A stretch of DNA of 64,000 bases from Tildeniella nuda ZEHNDER 1965/U140 (GCA_019358895.1 JAHHIG010000009.1:124001-188000), one strand, 5' to 3'; counted from the stretch's first letter, positions 17,900 to 27,089 are shown. The notes: generated from the sequence alone by a model not told the origin. Translations and numbers: made by a program.

Positions 17900-19249
17900 A
17901 TGTCTATTTTTGCCAATGTTTCTCGCCGCCGTTTTGTGACGATCGCCACCGCATCGGCTGGGACGATCCTGTTGAAGGGCTGTTTAGGTAATCCGCCAGA
18001 AGCAGCGACTACCAGTCAAAGCGCTCCTGTTGCCAATCCAGTTGCCGATTTGAAACCGGAGATGATGCCGGAGTTGAAGACAGTAAAACTGGGCTATTTG
18101 CCTATTGTTGAAGCCGCTCCCTTAATTATTGCAAAGGAGAAAGGGCTGTTTGCAAAGTACGGGATGCCCGATGTCAAACTTGATAAGCAGGCGAACTGGG
18201 GTTCAGCCCGTGACAACGTGAAAATCGGCTCTGCTGGCGGCGGCATTGATGGTGGACAGTGGCAAATGCCGATGCCATATCTGATTTCAGAAGGCATCAT
18301 TACTGACAATACAAAAGTGCCAATGTACGTGTTGGCGCAATTGAATACGCAAGGAAATGGGATTGCGATCGCCAAAAAGCATATGGGCAAAGGCTTATCC
18401 CTCAAAGTGACGGAACAGGTTGCCTTTTTCGACAAGCTGAAGTCGGAAGGCTCAAAATTTAAAGCAGCATACACTTTCCCCAAAGCCAATCAGGAATTTT
18501 GGATCCGCTATTGGCTAGCAGGAAATGGCATCGACCCTGATCAAGAAGTGGAGTTGTTGACTGTACCAACGGCTCAAACCGTTGCCGACATGAAACGGGG
18601 TGCAATGGATGCCTTTAGCACGGGCGACCCCTGGAACTACCGCATCGTGGCGGATAAGATTGGCTTCATTTCAGCGCTGACTGCGGAAATTTGGAAGAAT
18701 CACCCAGAAGAATATTTGGCAATGCGGAAAGATTGGGTTGATCAATATCCCAAAGCAACTAAAGCCATTCTCAAAGCAGTGATGGAAGCCCAACAGTGGT
18801 GTGATAACTTTGACAACCGCAAGGAACTAGCGACAATTTTGGCAAAACGCGAATACTTTGGCGTACCAGAAACTGTTTTGCTTGAGCCATTGTTGGGTCA
18901 ATACAACTTGGGTGAGCGATCGATCGATGACAAGTCAATGGCAGTGCTGTATTGGAAAGATGAGAAAGGCAGTGTGTCCTATCCCTACCAGAGCCATGAT
19001 TTATGGTTCCTGACGGAAAGCGTCCGTTGGGGCTTTTTACCCAAGGACACATTAGCCAAGGCGAACGATTGGATCAAACAAGTTAACCGCGAAGATCTTT
19101 GGCGAGAAGCCGCGAAGGAGCTTGGCGTTGCAGCAACTGCTATACCAACCAGTACATCGCGTGGTATTGAAACGTTTTTTGATGGCACTAAGTTTGACCC
19201 TGAGAAGCCACAAGCGTATTTGGATAGTTTGAAAATTAAGCGAGTTTAA
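17900..19249 (+). CDS. nrtA: nitrate/nitrite ABC transporter substrate-binding lipoprotein
   Basis: A 449-residue binding protein. The N-terminus [20 protein letters not shown] combines a twin-arginine-like start with a lipobox-type cysteine. The mature part has the NrtA/CmpA landmarks [50 protein letters not shown] and [10 protein letters not shown]. NrtA is preferred to the bicarbonate protein CmpA because the C-terminal part reads [14 protein letters not shown] rather than the CmpA-like form, but the families are close. GGAGG lies six bases before the ATG. Followed at short distance by nrtB, nrtC and nrtD. Confidence 0.88.
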   Translation: MSIFANVSRRRFVTIATASAGTILLKGCLGNPPEAATTSQSAPVANPVADLKPEMMPELKTVKLGYLPIVEAAPLIIAKEKGLFAKYGMPDVKLDKQANWGSARDNVKIGSAGGGIDGGQWQMPMPYLISEGIITDNTKVPMYVLAQLNTQGNGIAIAKKHMGKGLSLKVTEQVAFFDKLKSEGSKFKAAYTFPKANQEFWIRYWLAGNGIDPDQEVELLTVPTAQTVADMKRGAMDAFSTGDPWNYRIVADKIGFISALTAEIWKNHPEEYLAMRKDWVDQYPKATKAILKAVMEAQQWCDNFDNRKELATILAKREYFGVPETVLLEPLLGQYNLGERSIDDKSMAVLYWKDEKGSVSYPYQSHDLWFLTESVRWGFLPKDTLAKANDWIKQVNREDLWREAAKELGVAATAIPTSTSRGIETFFDGTKFDPEKPQAYLDSLKIKRV

Positions 19250-19285
19250 CTGTGTTCATTCATCATTCACTTTAAGGAGATAGCC

Positions 19286-20131
19286 ATGACGATCGCCCGT
19301 AAACGTTCATCTGCAACATTGTTTGATGCTCCCTGGCTTGCACGATTGAAGTTGAAAGAACGACTGAGTGATTTGCTGCCACCAATCGTTGCGATCGCCA
19401 TCTTTCTTGTGCTTTGGCAACTCTTCTCCTGGATTCCAGGAGCCACGCTGCCAGGACCGATTCGAGTAGTACAAGAGACGTGGACGCTGATCCTCTATCC
19501 CTTTTACGATCGAGGCGGCACTGATAAAGGCTTATTCTGGCAGATCTTTGCCAGTTTGCAACGAGTCGCGCTCGGCTATACATTCGCTGCCATTATAGGC
19601 ATCAGTCTGGGTGTCCTGGTTGGACTCAACAAGACACTATCCAAAGCGCTTGATCCAATCTTTCAACTGCTGCGAACAGTGCCACCTTTAGCATGGGTGC
19701 CGATCGCGCTTGCAGCATTGCAACAAAATCAGCCTGCTGCACTGTTTGTGATTTTCATTACGGCTGTATGGCCCATTCTAATTAACACAGCCGTTGGTGT
19801 ACGGCAAATTCCGCAAGACTACAACAATGTGGCTCGTGTGTTGCAGCTCTCACGCAAAAAGTATTTCTTTAAAGTGCTCTTTCCCGCCGCATTGCCCTAT
19901 ATCTTTACTGGACTGAGAATCTCGATCGGTCTGGCATGGTTAGCCATCATTGCGGCTGAAATTGTCATGTCTGGCATCGTTGGTATTGGTTTCTTCATCT
20001 GGAACGCTTACCAAAACAGCCAAATCAGCGAAATCATTTTGGCACTGGTTTACATCGGCGTTGTCGGACTGTTACTGGATAAGTTCATGGCATGGCTACA
20101 AACAGTAATTTTGCCAGAAGAACAGCGGTGA
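19286..20131 (+). CDS. nrtB: nitrate ABC transporter permease NrtB
   Basis: A 281-residue inner-membrane permease of the NitT/TauT class. About six membrane segments are visible. The EAA-type cytoplasmic loop occurs around ARVLQLSRKKYFFKVLFPAALPYIFTGLRISIGLAWL. TAAGGAG precedes the ATG by seven bases. It lies 36 bases after nrtA and should form the membrane channel for NrtC/NrtD. Confidence 0.93.
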   Translation: MTIARKRSSATLFDAPWLARLKLKERLSDLLPPIVAIAIFLVLWQLFSWIPGATLPGPIRVVQETWTLILYPFYDRGGTDKGLFWQIFASLQRVALGYTFAAIIGISLGVLVGLNKTLSKALDPIFQLLRTVPPLAWVPIALAALQQNQPAALFVIFITAVWPILINTAVGVRQIPQDYNNVARVLQLSRKKYFFKVLFPAALPYIFTGLRISIGLAWLAIIAAEIVMSGIVGIGFFIWNAYQNSQISEIILALVYIGVVGLLLDKFMAWLQTVILPEEQR

Positions 20132-20157
20132 CGAGAAAGTTTTGAGTTTTCAAAGAA

Positions 20158-20307
20158 GAGTCAGGAGTCAGAAGTCAGGAGCCAGAAGCGTTTTGAACGA
20201 CTTCCCCTGCTCCCCCTACCTTCCCCGCTTCCTCTGCTTCCCCTGCTCCCCCTACCTCCCCCGCTTCCTCTGCTTCCCCTACTCCCCACTCCCCACTCCC
20301 CACTCCC
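20158..20307 (+). repeat. pyrimidine-rich repeats abutting the nrtC start codon
   Basis: Two 36-bp tandem units (20201-20236 and 20237-20272) differ by one base and are built from CTTCCCCTGCTCCCCCTACC. Four copies of ACTCCCC (20281-20307) then run right up to the nrtC ATG at 20308. An AGGAGTCAGAAGTCAGGAG stretch (20160-20182) precedes them. As a result nrtC has no Shine-Dalgarno sequence. Confidence 0.85.
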
Positions 20308-22308
20308 ATGACAACCTTCGTTACTGTTGAAAAACTTGAAAAAACCTTTCCCTTAGCAAACGGCGATCGCTATGTAGCGTTGAAAGGTATTGATTTGGAT
20401 ATCCGTAAAGGTGAATTTGTTTCACTGATTGGTCATTCGGGTTGTGGTAAATCAACCTTGCTAAATATGATTGCAGGTCTGGATTTGCCAACTGATGGTG
20501 TTGTCTTGTTAGATGGTGAAACCATTCGCCGACCGGGACCTGACAAGATGGTGGTGTTTCAAAACTACTCGCTGCTGCCCTGGTTAACCGTGCGTGAAAA
20601 TATTGCGCTGGCAGTGGACGAAGTTTTATCGCACCTCCCTGACAGCGAACGTCGTGGCATCATTGAGCATCACATTGATTTAGTTGGCTTACGCCATGCC
20701 GCTGATAAGCCCCCAGCACAACTATCGGGTGGAATGAAGCAGCGAGTAGCGATCGCCCGTGCCCTGGCTATCCGCCCTAAATTACTGTTGCTGGATGAAC
20801 CCTTTGGTGCGTTAGATGCACTTACAAGGGGCAATTTGCAGGAACGATTGATGCAAATCTGTGATGAAAGCCATGTGACAGCCGTGATGGTGACGCATGA
20901 TGTGGATGAGGCGCTGCTATTGAGCGATCGCGTTGTCATGCTGACCAATGGTCCTGAGTCCAAAATTGGGCAAATCATGCCGATAGACATTCCCCGTCCT
21001 CGCAAACGCTTAGAAGTGGTAAATCACCCTAGCTATTATTCCATGCGAAGTGAAATTATCTACTTTCTCAATCAGCAGAAGCGGATTAAACAACTGCGAT
21101 CGCGCAAGCAAGGTGCGATCGCCCGTCACGGGTTAGAAAAGGTCAACCTGGAAATTGGCTTTGTGCCGCTGACTGCTTGCGCGCCACTGGCGATCGCCAA
21201 AGAGAAAGGCTTCTTTGCTCATCACGGCTTGGATGAAGTGAATTTGGTACGGGAATCCAGTTGGCGCGGTATTCAAGATGGTATCGCGGGGAATTATCTG
21301 GATGCGGCGCAAATGCCATCGGGAATGCCCATCTGGTTAACATTGGGAGGTATGGATGGACGCTCGTTGCCAACCGTCACTGCCTTAACGCTTACCCGCA
21401 ATGGCAATGCCGTTACTCTTGATAAACGGTTCTATGACCAGGGTATCTATACCTTACAAGATCTGAAGCAGATGCTTTTGGCAACCCAAGACAGACAGCA
21501 TGTCTTTGGTGTGGTGCATCCAGCCTCTATGCATAATCTGCTACTGCGCTACTGGCTGGCAGCCGTTGGCATCCATCCCGATCACGATGTGCAACTCAGC
21601 ACGATTCCCCCAGCTCAGATGATTGCGAACTTACGAGCTGGAAATATTGATGGTTTTTGTGTGGGTGAACCCTGGAATGTCCGCGCGGCTGTTGAAGGTA
21701 TTGGGTATACGATCGCCACTGATCTAGAAGTGTGGAATGGACATCCTGGCAAAGTTCTAGGCGTTCGAGAAGAATGGGCACTGGCATATCCCAACACTCA
21801 CATTGCGCTGGTGAAAGCACTGTTAGAAGCGTGTCGCTACTGTATGGATGAGGCAAACCATGAGGAAATTCGTGAAATTCTCTCTCGTCGTGAATACCTG
21901 AGCACCGACTTGGAATACATCTACTTGGGTGATCCCAATCCTCAGGTATGCAGTCTTCAACCTTCCCCAAAAGAGTATGCCCACCATCAATTCTACGGTC
22001 AGGGTGTCACTCGCCCTAGCCGGACAGAGCACCTGTGGATGATGACGCAGATGGCACGCTGGGGCGACGTTCCCTTTCCACGCAACTGGGTGGAAATTCT
22101 GGAGCGCGTTTGCCGTGTTGGTGTGTTTAGTACCGCTGCACGGGAATTGGGCTTGTCTGACATCACCTACAGCCGTGGTGCTATTCAACTGTTTGATGGC
22201 ACCACCTTTAATGCCGATGATCCGATCGCCTATCTCAACAACTTGGCGATCAAACATGACATCTACATGGCAGATGTGCCGCTAGCTCATGCGTTAGCAA
22301 CTCCTTAA
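20308..22308 (+). CDS. nrtC: nitrate ABC transporter ATP-binding protein with fused binding domain, NrtC
   Basis: A 666-residue fusion. Residues about 1-255 are an ABC ATPase (Walker A GHSGCGKST at 42-50, signature LSGGMKQRVAIARALA, Walker B LLLLDEPFGALD). Residues about 280-655 resemble NrtA (EIGFVPLTACAPLAIAKEKG, FCVGEPWNVRAAVEG, YSRGAIQLFDGTTF). In known nrt systems this domain is regulatory, mediating ammonium inhibition of uptake. The ATG at 20308 lies directly after a C-rich heptamer array with no ribosome binding site, so translation may rely on the repeat or on coupling to nrtB. Confidence 0.93.
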   Translation: MTTFVTVEKLEKTFPLANGDRYVALKGIDLDIRKGEFVSLIGHSGCGKSTLLNMIAGLDLPTDGVVLLDGETIRRPGPDKMVVFQNYSLLPWLTVRENIALAVDEVLSHLPDSERRGIIEHHIDLVGLRHAADKPPAQLSGGMKQRVAIARALAIRPKLLLLDEPFGALDALTRGNLQERLMQICDESHVTAVMVTHDVDEALLLSDRVVMLTNGPESKIGQIMPIDIPRPRKRLEVVNHPSYYSMRSEIIYFLNQQKRIKQLRSRKQGAIARHGLEKVNLEIGFVPLTACAPLAIAKEKGFFAHHGLDEVNLVRESSWRGIQDGIAGNYLDAAQMPSGMPIWLTLGGMDGRSLPTVTALTLTRNGNAVTLDKRFYDQGIYTLQDLKQMLLATQDRQHVFGVVHPASMHNLLLRYWLAAVGIHPDHDVQLSTIPPAQMIANLRAGNIDGFCVGEPWNVRAAVEGIGYTIATDLEVWNGHPGKVLGVREEWALAYPNTHIALVKALLEACRYCMDEANHEEIREILSRREYLSTDLEYIYLGDPNPQVCSLQPSPKEYAHHQFYGQGVTRPSRTEHLWMMTQMARWGDVPFPRNWVEILERVCRVGVFSTAARELGLSDITYSRGAIQLFDGTTFNADDPIAYLNNLAIKHDIYMADVPLAHALATP

Positions 22309-22315
22309 GCGACTG

Positions 22316-22504
22316 TAGAGAAGAGCTATCAGCCGTCAGCTATCAGCTTTTCTCTGATCGTCAATCGCTATTAGCTGCCATAGCAATCCGGTTTGCTTTG
22401 TAAAAGTTAATTTGGATTCGCTTTCGGCTCCAGGTTTCAAAGCTGACTGCTGACCGCTGACCGCTAATTCCTAAAGTACGCAGTTACTTCTCAACAAGCT
22501 CTAA
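22316..22504. repeat. degenerate copy of the AGCTGAT-type MITE between nrtC and nrtD
   Basis: GCTATCAGCCGTCAGC repeats open the segment and it closes with GTTACTTCTCAACAAGCTCTAA, which matches the right end of the elements at 5786 and 11223. The interior is unlike the other copies and contains CTGACCGCTGACCGC. It separates nrtC from nrtD by 218 bases. Confidence 0.5.
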
Positions 22505-22526
22505 TGATCATTCACCCTTTCTAACG

Positions 22527-23360
22527 ATGCAAACTCTAACGACACAATCCACAGCTCATCTTCAATCTCAGCAGGAACCGTTCCTCATTATTGACAACGT
22601 TTCTAAAGTTTATCCAACACCAAAGGGCAACTATGTTGTGCTTGATCAGGTGAATTTGCAAGTGCAAGCAGGTGAATTTGTCTGTGTGATCGGTCATTCA
22701 GGCTGTGGCAAATCAACCCTGTTGAATATGGTGTCGGGTTTTTCACAACCGACTGATGGCTTAGTGACACTACACGGCAAGCGCATCACAGAACCAGGAC
22801 CCGATCGCATGGTGGTCTTCCAAGGCTATGCACTCTTACCCTGGCTTACTGCCTACGAGAATATTTATCTAGCAGTGGATTCTGTGCATCCCAACAAGCC
22901 TGAAGCTGAAAAGAAGCAGATTGTGCGGGAACATTTAGCAATGGTCGGTTTGGCAGATGCTGCCCACAAACAACCGGGTCAACTTTCGGGTGGGATGCGT
23001 CAGCGAGTGTCGATCGCCCGTGCCCTGGCAATTCGTCCAGAAGTGCTCATTCTTGATGAACCGTTTGGTGCCCTGGATGCCATTACTAAAGAAGAATTGC
23101 AGGTGGAATTGTTGAAAATCTGGAACGATCATCGCTGTACGGTGTTGATGATTACACACGACATTGATGAAGCGATGTTCCTAGCCGATCGCCTGGTCAT
23201 GATGACCAATGGTCCAGCGGCAAAGATTGGAGAGATTTTAGAGATTCCCTTTCCCAGACCCCGCGATCGCGATCGCATCATGGAAGATCCAGAGTTCTAT
23301 AAGCTAAGAAACTATATTTTGGATTACCTCTACAATCGCTTCGCCCACGACGATGAATAA
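22527..23360 (+). CDS. nrtD: nitrate ABC transporter ATP-binding protein NrtD
   Basis: A 277-residue ABC ATPase, the second ATPase of the nitrate transporter. Walker A is GHSGCGKST, the signature is LSGGMRQRVSIARALA, Walker B is VLILDEPFGALD and the switch histidine is in MITHDIDEA. It is a single-domain relative of the NrtC N-terminal half. Last gene of nrtABCD. No nitrate or nitrite reductase gene is in the window. Confidence 0.93.
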   Translation: MQTLTTQSTAHLQSQQEPFLIIDNVSKVYPTPKGNYVVLDQVNLQVQAGEFVCVIGHSGCGKSTLLNMVSGFSQPTDGLVTLHGKRITEPGPDRMVVFQGYALLPWLTAYENIYLAVDSVHPNKPEAEKKQIVREHLAMVGLADAAHKQPGQLSGGMRQRVSIARALAIRPEVLILDEPFGALDAITKEELQVELLKIWNDHRCTVLMITHDIDEAMFLADRLVMMTNGPAAKIGEILEIPFPRPRDRDRIMEDPEFYKLRNYILDYLYNRFAHDDE

Positions 23361-23376
23361 GAACAATGCGAGTGAT

Positions 23377-23589
23377 ATAGCGGTTCCCATGAGAGTGTGG
23401 TACAAAGGCTGAGGTTTTAAGGCAGAGGGCAGAGGGCAGAAGTGAAAAAGCACGGCGGCTTACCTCCTGCCTCCTGCCTTCTTCTAACGTCATTGACTCC
23501 TGCTTCGCCTGTGGAGCCAACAACGTTACCTCCTGCCTCCTGCCTCCTGCCTCTTTGCAACTGCACTTTACTGGATTAGGAACCGCTAT
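23377..23589. repeat. GGTTCC-ended MITE-like element with heptamer core
   Basis: Ends are ATAGCGGTTCC (23377) and GGAACCGCTAT (23579-23589), a perfect 11-bp terminal inverted repeat. The interior is GGCAGAG and CTCCTGC heptamers on both sides of a 50-base block. That block, with flanking heptamers (23467-23530), is an exact inverted copy of 5622-5685. Related copies lie at 44353-44574 and at the right window edge. Confidence 0.82.
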
Positions 23590-23727
23590 CGCTGTCGCCA
23601 CAAAAGTATTGATAGCCTTGCTTAACCAAAGCTGCTGGCATTCAGCCAGAAATCTGATACAACAAACAGGGGAGAACTTTTCTCACAAAACGTTCTGTTT
23701 ACCCTTGTAGTCCTGTATCAAAGTGCG

Positions 23728-24381
23728 ATGAAAGTTAAACATGCGATCAATCTGCATAAGGGGCTAACGCCTGCGATCGTCGTGGGCTTGATGTTTGCCT
23801 ACCAAAATTTTACACTTGGAGCCTGGATCTATTTAGCCCTACACGGCAGCTATGGGTTGCTTTGGCTGCTCAAAGATCGCCTCTACCCTGATAAGCAATG
23901 GGAGCAATCTATCTCCGTTGGCGCTGGTACTGGCACGTTCGTTATGCTCATGCTTTACTGGGTCGCGCCCTTCCTGCTCATTAGCCGTGGCACGATACCG
24001 CCGTTGCCGCTGGTGGCACTGGCGATCGCGGTCAATATCTGCGGCATCTTCCTGCATTACGTCAGCGATGCTCAAAAGTATTACACCCTCAAGTACCAAC
24101 CGGGACTGATTACCGAAGGTCTCTTTGCTCGCTGCCGTAATACAAACTATTTAGGCGAAGTGTTGATCTACCTTTCCTTTGCGCTGTTGGCTCAACACTG
24201 GTTGCCGTTTGCAATTCTGGCACTCTTGGTCAGCGTGTTATTTGTGCCTAACATGCTCAAGAAAGACCAATCTCGCGCGCGCTACCCTACTTTTGAACGC
24301 TATAAGGCAACCTCTGGACTGCTGCTGCCGAAGTTTGGTGTGCCCGCTGTCGCCGATACGCTGACGATCGAGAAGCCTTAA
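23728..24381 (+). CDS. membrane protein of the isoprenylcysteine methyltransferase / steroid 5-alpha-reductase-like superfamily
   Basis: A 217-residue protein with about five predicted membrane segments. The motif DAQKYYTLKYQPGLITEGLF followed by ARCRNTNYLGEVLIYLSFAL matches the S-adenosylmethionine-binding region of the ICMT/phospholipid methyltransferase and DUF1295 families (usual form RNPNYLGE). It probably modifies a lipid or other hydrophobic substrate, but the substrate cannot be read from sequence. Its TAA is immediately followed by the GTG start of the next gene, so the two are likely co-transcribed. Confidence 0.7.
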   Translation: MKVKHAINLHKGLTPAIVVGLMFAYQNFTLGAWIYLALHGSYGLLWLLKDRLYPDKQWEQSISVGAGTGTFVMLMLYWVAPFLLISRGTIPPLPLVALAIAVNICGIFLHYVSDAQKYYTLKYQPGLITEGLFARCRNTNYLGEVLIYLSFALLAQHWLPFAILALLVSVLFVPNMLKKDQSRARYPTFERYKATSGLLLPKFGVPAVADTLTIEKP

Positions 24382-26160
24382 GTGATGCAGCCACAAACCT
24401 ATATGAAATCTCTTGCTGACCAGAATCGTCCCCTGTCCCCTCTCTGGTTACGGTGGTTGATCATTTTCCTGCTTATTGTGGGGATTGTGTTTCGTTTCGT
24501 CAATCTGAACCATAAAGTGTACTGGCACGACGAAGTGTACACATCGCTAAGATCTGCTGGCTATACAGGGCAAGAAATTGGGCAAGCAATCTTTCAGAAT
24601 CAAGTTTTTACGGCGAAAGAGCTGCTGCGCTTTCAACAGATCAAGCCAGGTAGTACGCCAGCCGACACGGTACGATCGCTGGCAGTAGAAGATCCTCAGC
24701 ATCCGCCGCTCTATTTTTTGCTCGATCGCCTCTGGGTGCAGATTTTAGGAGAACCGATCGCCGCTGTTTTTGGTAGCCTCCTGACGGCACCGCGCTTGCT
24801 GGCAGTCCTCATCAGCCTGCTATCTTTGCCGTTTATGTATGCCCTTGCTTTAGAACTATTTGCCTCTCAGACGGTAGCACTACTGGCAACTGCGTTTCTG
24901 GCGCTTTCTCCTTTTGATATTCTGTTTGCTCAAACGGCGCGTCAGTACAGTTTGCTGGCGTTAACGGTGATTGCCAGTCACTACCTGCTGCTGCGGGCGA
25001 TGCGGCTGTCCAGTGTGCAAAAAGTCCGTTCCCGCGATGTGTTCAAACGCCCGCCGCCTGTCTGGCAGCACTGGGGACTGTATGGACTGGCAGTCACGAT
25101 CGGTTTGTATACACACCCCTTTTTTGCGCTGACGCTAGTGGGGCATGGAGTTTATGTCGTCCTGGACGCGATCGCCGATGGACAACCTGACAGTATCAAG
25201 CAACGGTTGGCTGGCTTTTGGCTGTCCTTCATTGCTGCCGTTGTGCTCTATATGCCGTGGCTCGTTGTCATGGTGCTGAACTTTCAGCGCGCGCTCGACA
25301 CGACAAGCTGGGCAAGTGTTACACCAGGCTTTGATTACCTGATGAAGCTGTGGACACTCAGTTTTACATCGCTGTTTCTAGACCTCGATTTTGGCTTTGA
25401 CAATCCCTGGACATTTGCACTGCGATTGCCGATCGTGCTGCTGCTTGGACTGGCATTCTACACACTGGTTCAACGGTGCGATCGCTCGGTTTGGCTCTTT
25501 GTGTTCACGGCAACCGTGGTGCCTTTCTTGGTGTTAGCGCTGCCAGATCTAATCCTGGGTACTCGACGCTCAACCGTCAGCCGCTATCTGATCTCCTGTT
25601 ATCCCGGCATTCAGTTGGCGATCGCCCACCTCATTGCGACAAAGCTCTCGCCCAAACCTCATTACCTCAGTCGCATACCGATGCGATCGACTGCGTCCCG
25701 TTTTCGTCTGCGGTTCACACCGTATATGCTGACCTTCATTAACCGCTGGTTCTGGCGGGTGGTTTTGCTGTCTCTCTTCACTGCCAGCGTTGTGTCCTGC
25801 ACCGTGAGCGCCGCCTCGGATACCTGGTGGCATAACGTACCAAGCTACTCTAATGCTGCTGCCGCCCGTCGCATCAATGCCGCACCATCCCCCCTGATGC
25901 TGAGTGATCAGGGCGATGATTTTACCAATCTCGGTGACTTGATCTCGCTCAGCTATCGGCTGAACCCAAATGTGCGGATACTCTTGCTGAATCAAGAGGC
26001 GAACTGGGTCACAACCGAGTCCTTTAAATCGCAAATTGACGGTGCGACGGTGCTTGCCTTCCGTCCTTCAAATCAACTGAGGCGATCGTTGGAGCGATCG
26101 CACGGTACCCTTCAGCTCGTTTTGCCCATTACTCCTCTCTGGCAGGTGCCAGCTAAGTAA
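24382..26160 (+). CDS. GT39/PMT-type membrane glycosyltransferase
   Basis: A 592-residue protein with about ten membrane segments. The first loop carries HDEVYTSLRSAGY, matching the conserved acidic D-E motif of the dolichol/polyprenol-phosphate sugar transferases (GT39, ArnT-like). QHPPLYFLLDRLW is a second family landmark. These enzymes move a sugar from a lipid carrier to a protein or lipid on the outer side of the inner membrane. The start is GTG 24382 or ATG 24385, contiguous with the upstream methyltransferase-like gene. The C-terminal 150 residues are less conserved. Acceptor unknown. Confidence 0.8.
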   Translation: MMQPQTYMKSLADQNRPLSPLWLRWLIIFLLIVGIVFRFVNLNHKVYWHDEVYTSLRSAGYTGQEIGQAIFQNQVFTAKELLRFQQIKPGSTPADTVRSLAVEDPQHPPLYFLLDRLWVQILGEPIAAVFGSLLTAPRLLAVLISLLSLPFMYALALELFASQTVALLATAFLALSPFDILFAQTARQYSLLALTVIASHYLLLRAMRLSSVQKVRSRDVFKRPPPVWQHWGLYGLAVTIGLYTHPFFALTLVGHGVYVVLDAIADGQPDSIKQRLAGFWLSFIAAVVLYMPWLVVMVLNFQRALDTTSWASVTPGFDYLMKLWTLSFTSLFLDLDFGFDNPWTFALRLPIVLLLGLAFYTLVQRCDRSVWLFVFTATVVPFLVLALPDLILGTRRSTVSRYLISCYPGIQLAIAHLIATKLSPKPHYLSRIPMRSTASRFRLRFTPYMLTFINRWFWRVVLLSLFTASVVSCTVSAASDTWWHNVPSYSNAAAARRINAAPSPLMLSDQGDDFTNLGDLISLSYRLNPNVRILLLNQEANWVTTESFKSQIDGATVLAFRPSNQLRRSLERSHGTLQLVLPITPLWQVPAK

Positions 26161-26202
26161 TGCCCTCATTGCTTACTGCTTGAATAGCTTGTACAGTATG
26201 AA

Positions 26203-26440
26203 TGTTTGAAGGGGAGTAGCTGCTGATGTTATGTCAGCCCATCTGAGTCAACATACTGGTGATGAGCCTGGTTCAGATGACAAATAAGTGTTTTTAGCGA
26301 TTGGTTTTTCGTTGTTAGCGTTCGAAGTGTTGCTAACAACTAACCACTAAAAACTAACAACTATTTGCAAGCGAGACCTTCACTGAGTTCACAGTTTTGT
26401 GAGCTTGGTGAAGCTGCCGCAGTTCTCATCAAGCTCACTT
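26203..26440 (+). promoter_or_regulatory. yybP-ykoY manganese riboswitch
   Basis: The leader of the UPF0016 gene contains the conserved pieces of the yybP-ykoY aptamer in order: GGGGAGTAGC (26211-26220), AGTCAACATACTGGTGATGA (26246-26265), then GCAAGCGAGACCTTCAC (26367-26383) and GGTGAAG (26407-26413). Between them, 26290-26366 looks inserted: it carries GTTGTTAGC/GCTAACAAC and TTAGTTTTTAG repeats. Downstream GTGAGCTTGGTGA (26399-26411) can pair with TCATCAAGCTCAC (26426-26438), a 13-bp switch hairpin just before the ribosome binding site at 26456. No T-run follows it, so control may be translational. Confidence 0.85.
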
Positions 26441-26471
26441 GGATACGAAGAGATCTAAGGAGTTTGAGGAT

Positions 26472-27089
26472 ATGCTGGCAGCGTTTACGGCTGGATTACT
26501 ACTGATTACGGTGTCAGAATTGGGCGATAAAACGTTTTTTATCGCCATGCTTTTGGCTATGCGGCATTCGCGCCGTCTGGTCTTTGTTGGCGCGATCGCA
26601 GCCCTGGCAACGATGACCATACTGTCAGTGCTAATGGGACAGGTGGTTTCGCTGTTACCCAAAGCGCTGCTTCATCTTGCAGAGATCACCCTGTTCATCA
26701 GCTTCGGCATCAAACTGCTGTACGATGCCAGCCAAATGAGCAGTACAGCCCTTTGTGAGGAAGTAGCAGACGCGAAGGAGACCATTCAACAAGCTGACAG
26801 CATTGCTGCGAAGCGAGGGGCAAGACGAAGTATCGTGGTGCAGTCCTTTGTGCTGACCTTTGTCGGCGAATGGGGCGATCGTACGCAATTTGCAACCATT
26901 GCGCTTGCGGCTGCAAACGATCCCTGGGGTGTCACAGCAGGCGCAATTCTAGGACACGCTATCTGCGCCGCGATCGCGGTGCTTGGCGGACGGTTACTTG
27001 CCGCACACCTTTCAGAAAAAGTGATCACAGCTCTGGGGGGAATCTTATTTATACTGTTTGGCATCGCTGCTTGGATGGAAGGAGCATGA
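26472..27089 (+). CDS. mnx: UPF0016/GDT1-family manganese (calcium) exporter
   Basis: A 205-residue membrane protein of the TMEM165/Gdt1/PAM71 family, with the two signature repeats SELGDKT (N-terminal half) and GEWGDRTQ (C-terminal half). Members move Mn2+ or Ca2+ against protons; the Synechocystis member Mnx protects against excess Mn by moving it out of the cytoplasm. The frame is open from TTG 26439, but ATG 26472 is chosen because TAAGGAG lies nine bases upstream. The manganese riboswitch directly upstream supports Mn as the substrate. Confidence 0.9.
   Translation: MLAAFTAGLLLITVSELGDKTFFIAMLLAMRHSRRLVFVGAIAALATMTILSVLMGQVVSLLPKALLHLAEITLFISFGIKLLYDASQMSSTALCEEVADAKETIQQADSIAAKRGARRSIVVQSFVLTFVGEWGDRTQFATIALAAANDPWGVTAGAILGHAICAAIAVLGGRLLAAHLSEKVITALGGILFILFGIAAWMEGA

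Noticed and set aside
17662..17949. 95-codon open frame on the minus strand overlapping the nrtA start
   Set aside because: It overlaps the nrtA signal peptide on the opposite strand and lacks any recognisable feature.
17900..23360. Reading the four-gene transporter as the bicarbonate system cmpABCD, given Rubisco nearby
   Set aside because: The two families are close, but the C-terminal [14 protein letters not shown] of the binding protein and the nitrogen-transport neighbours favour nrt. A tree of the binding protein would settle it.
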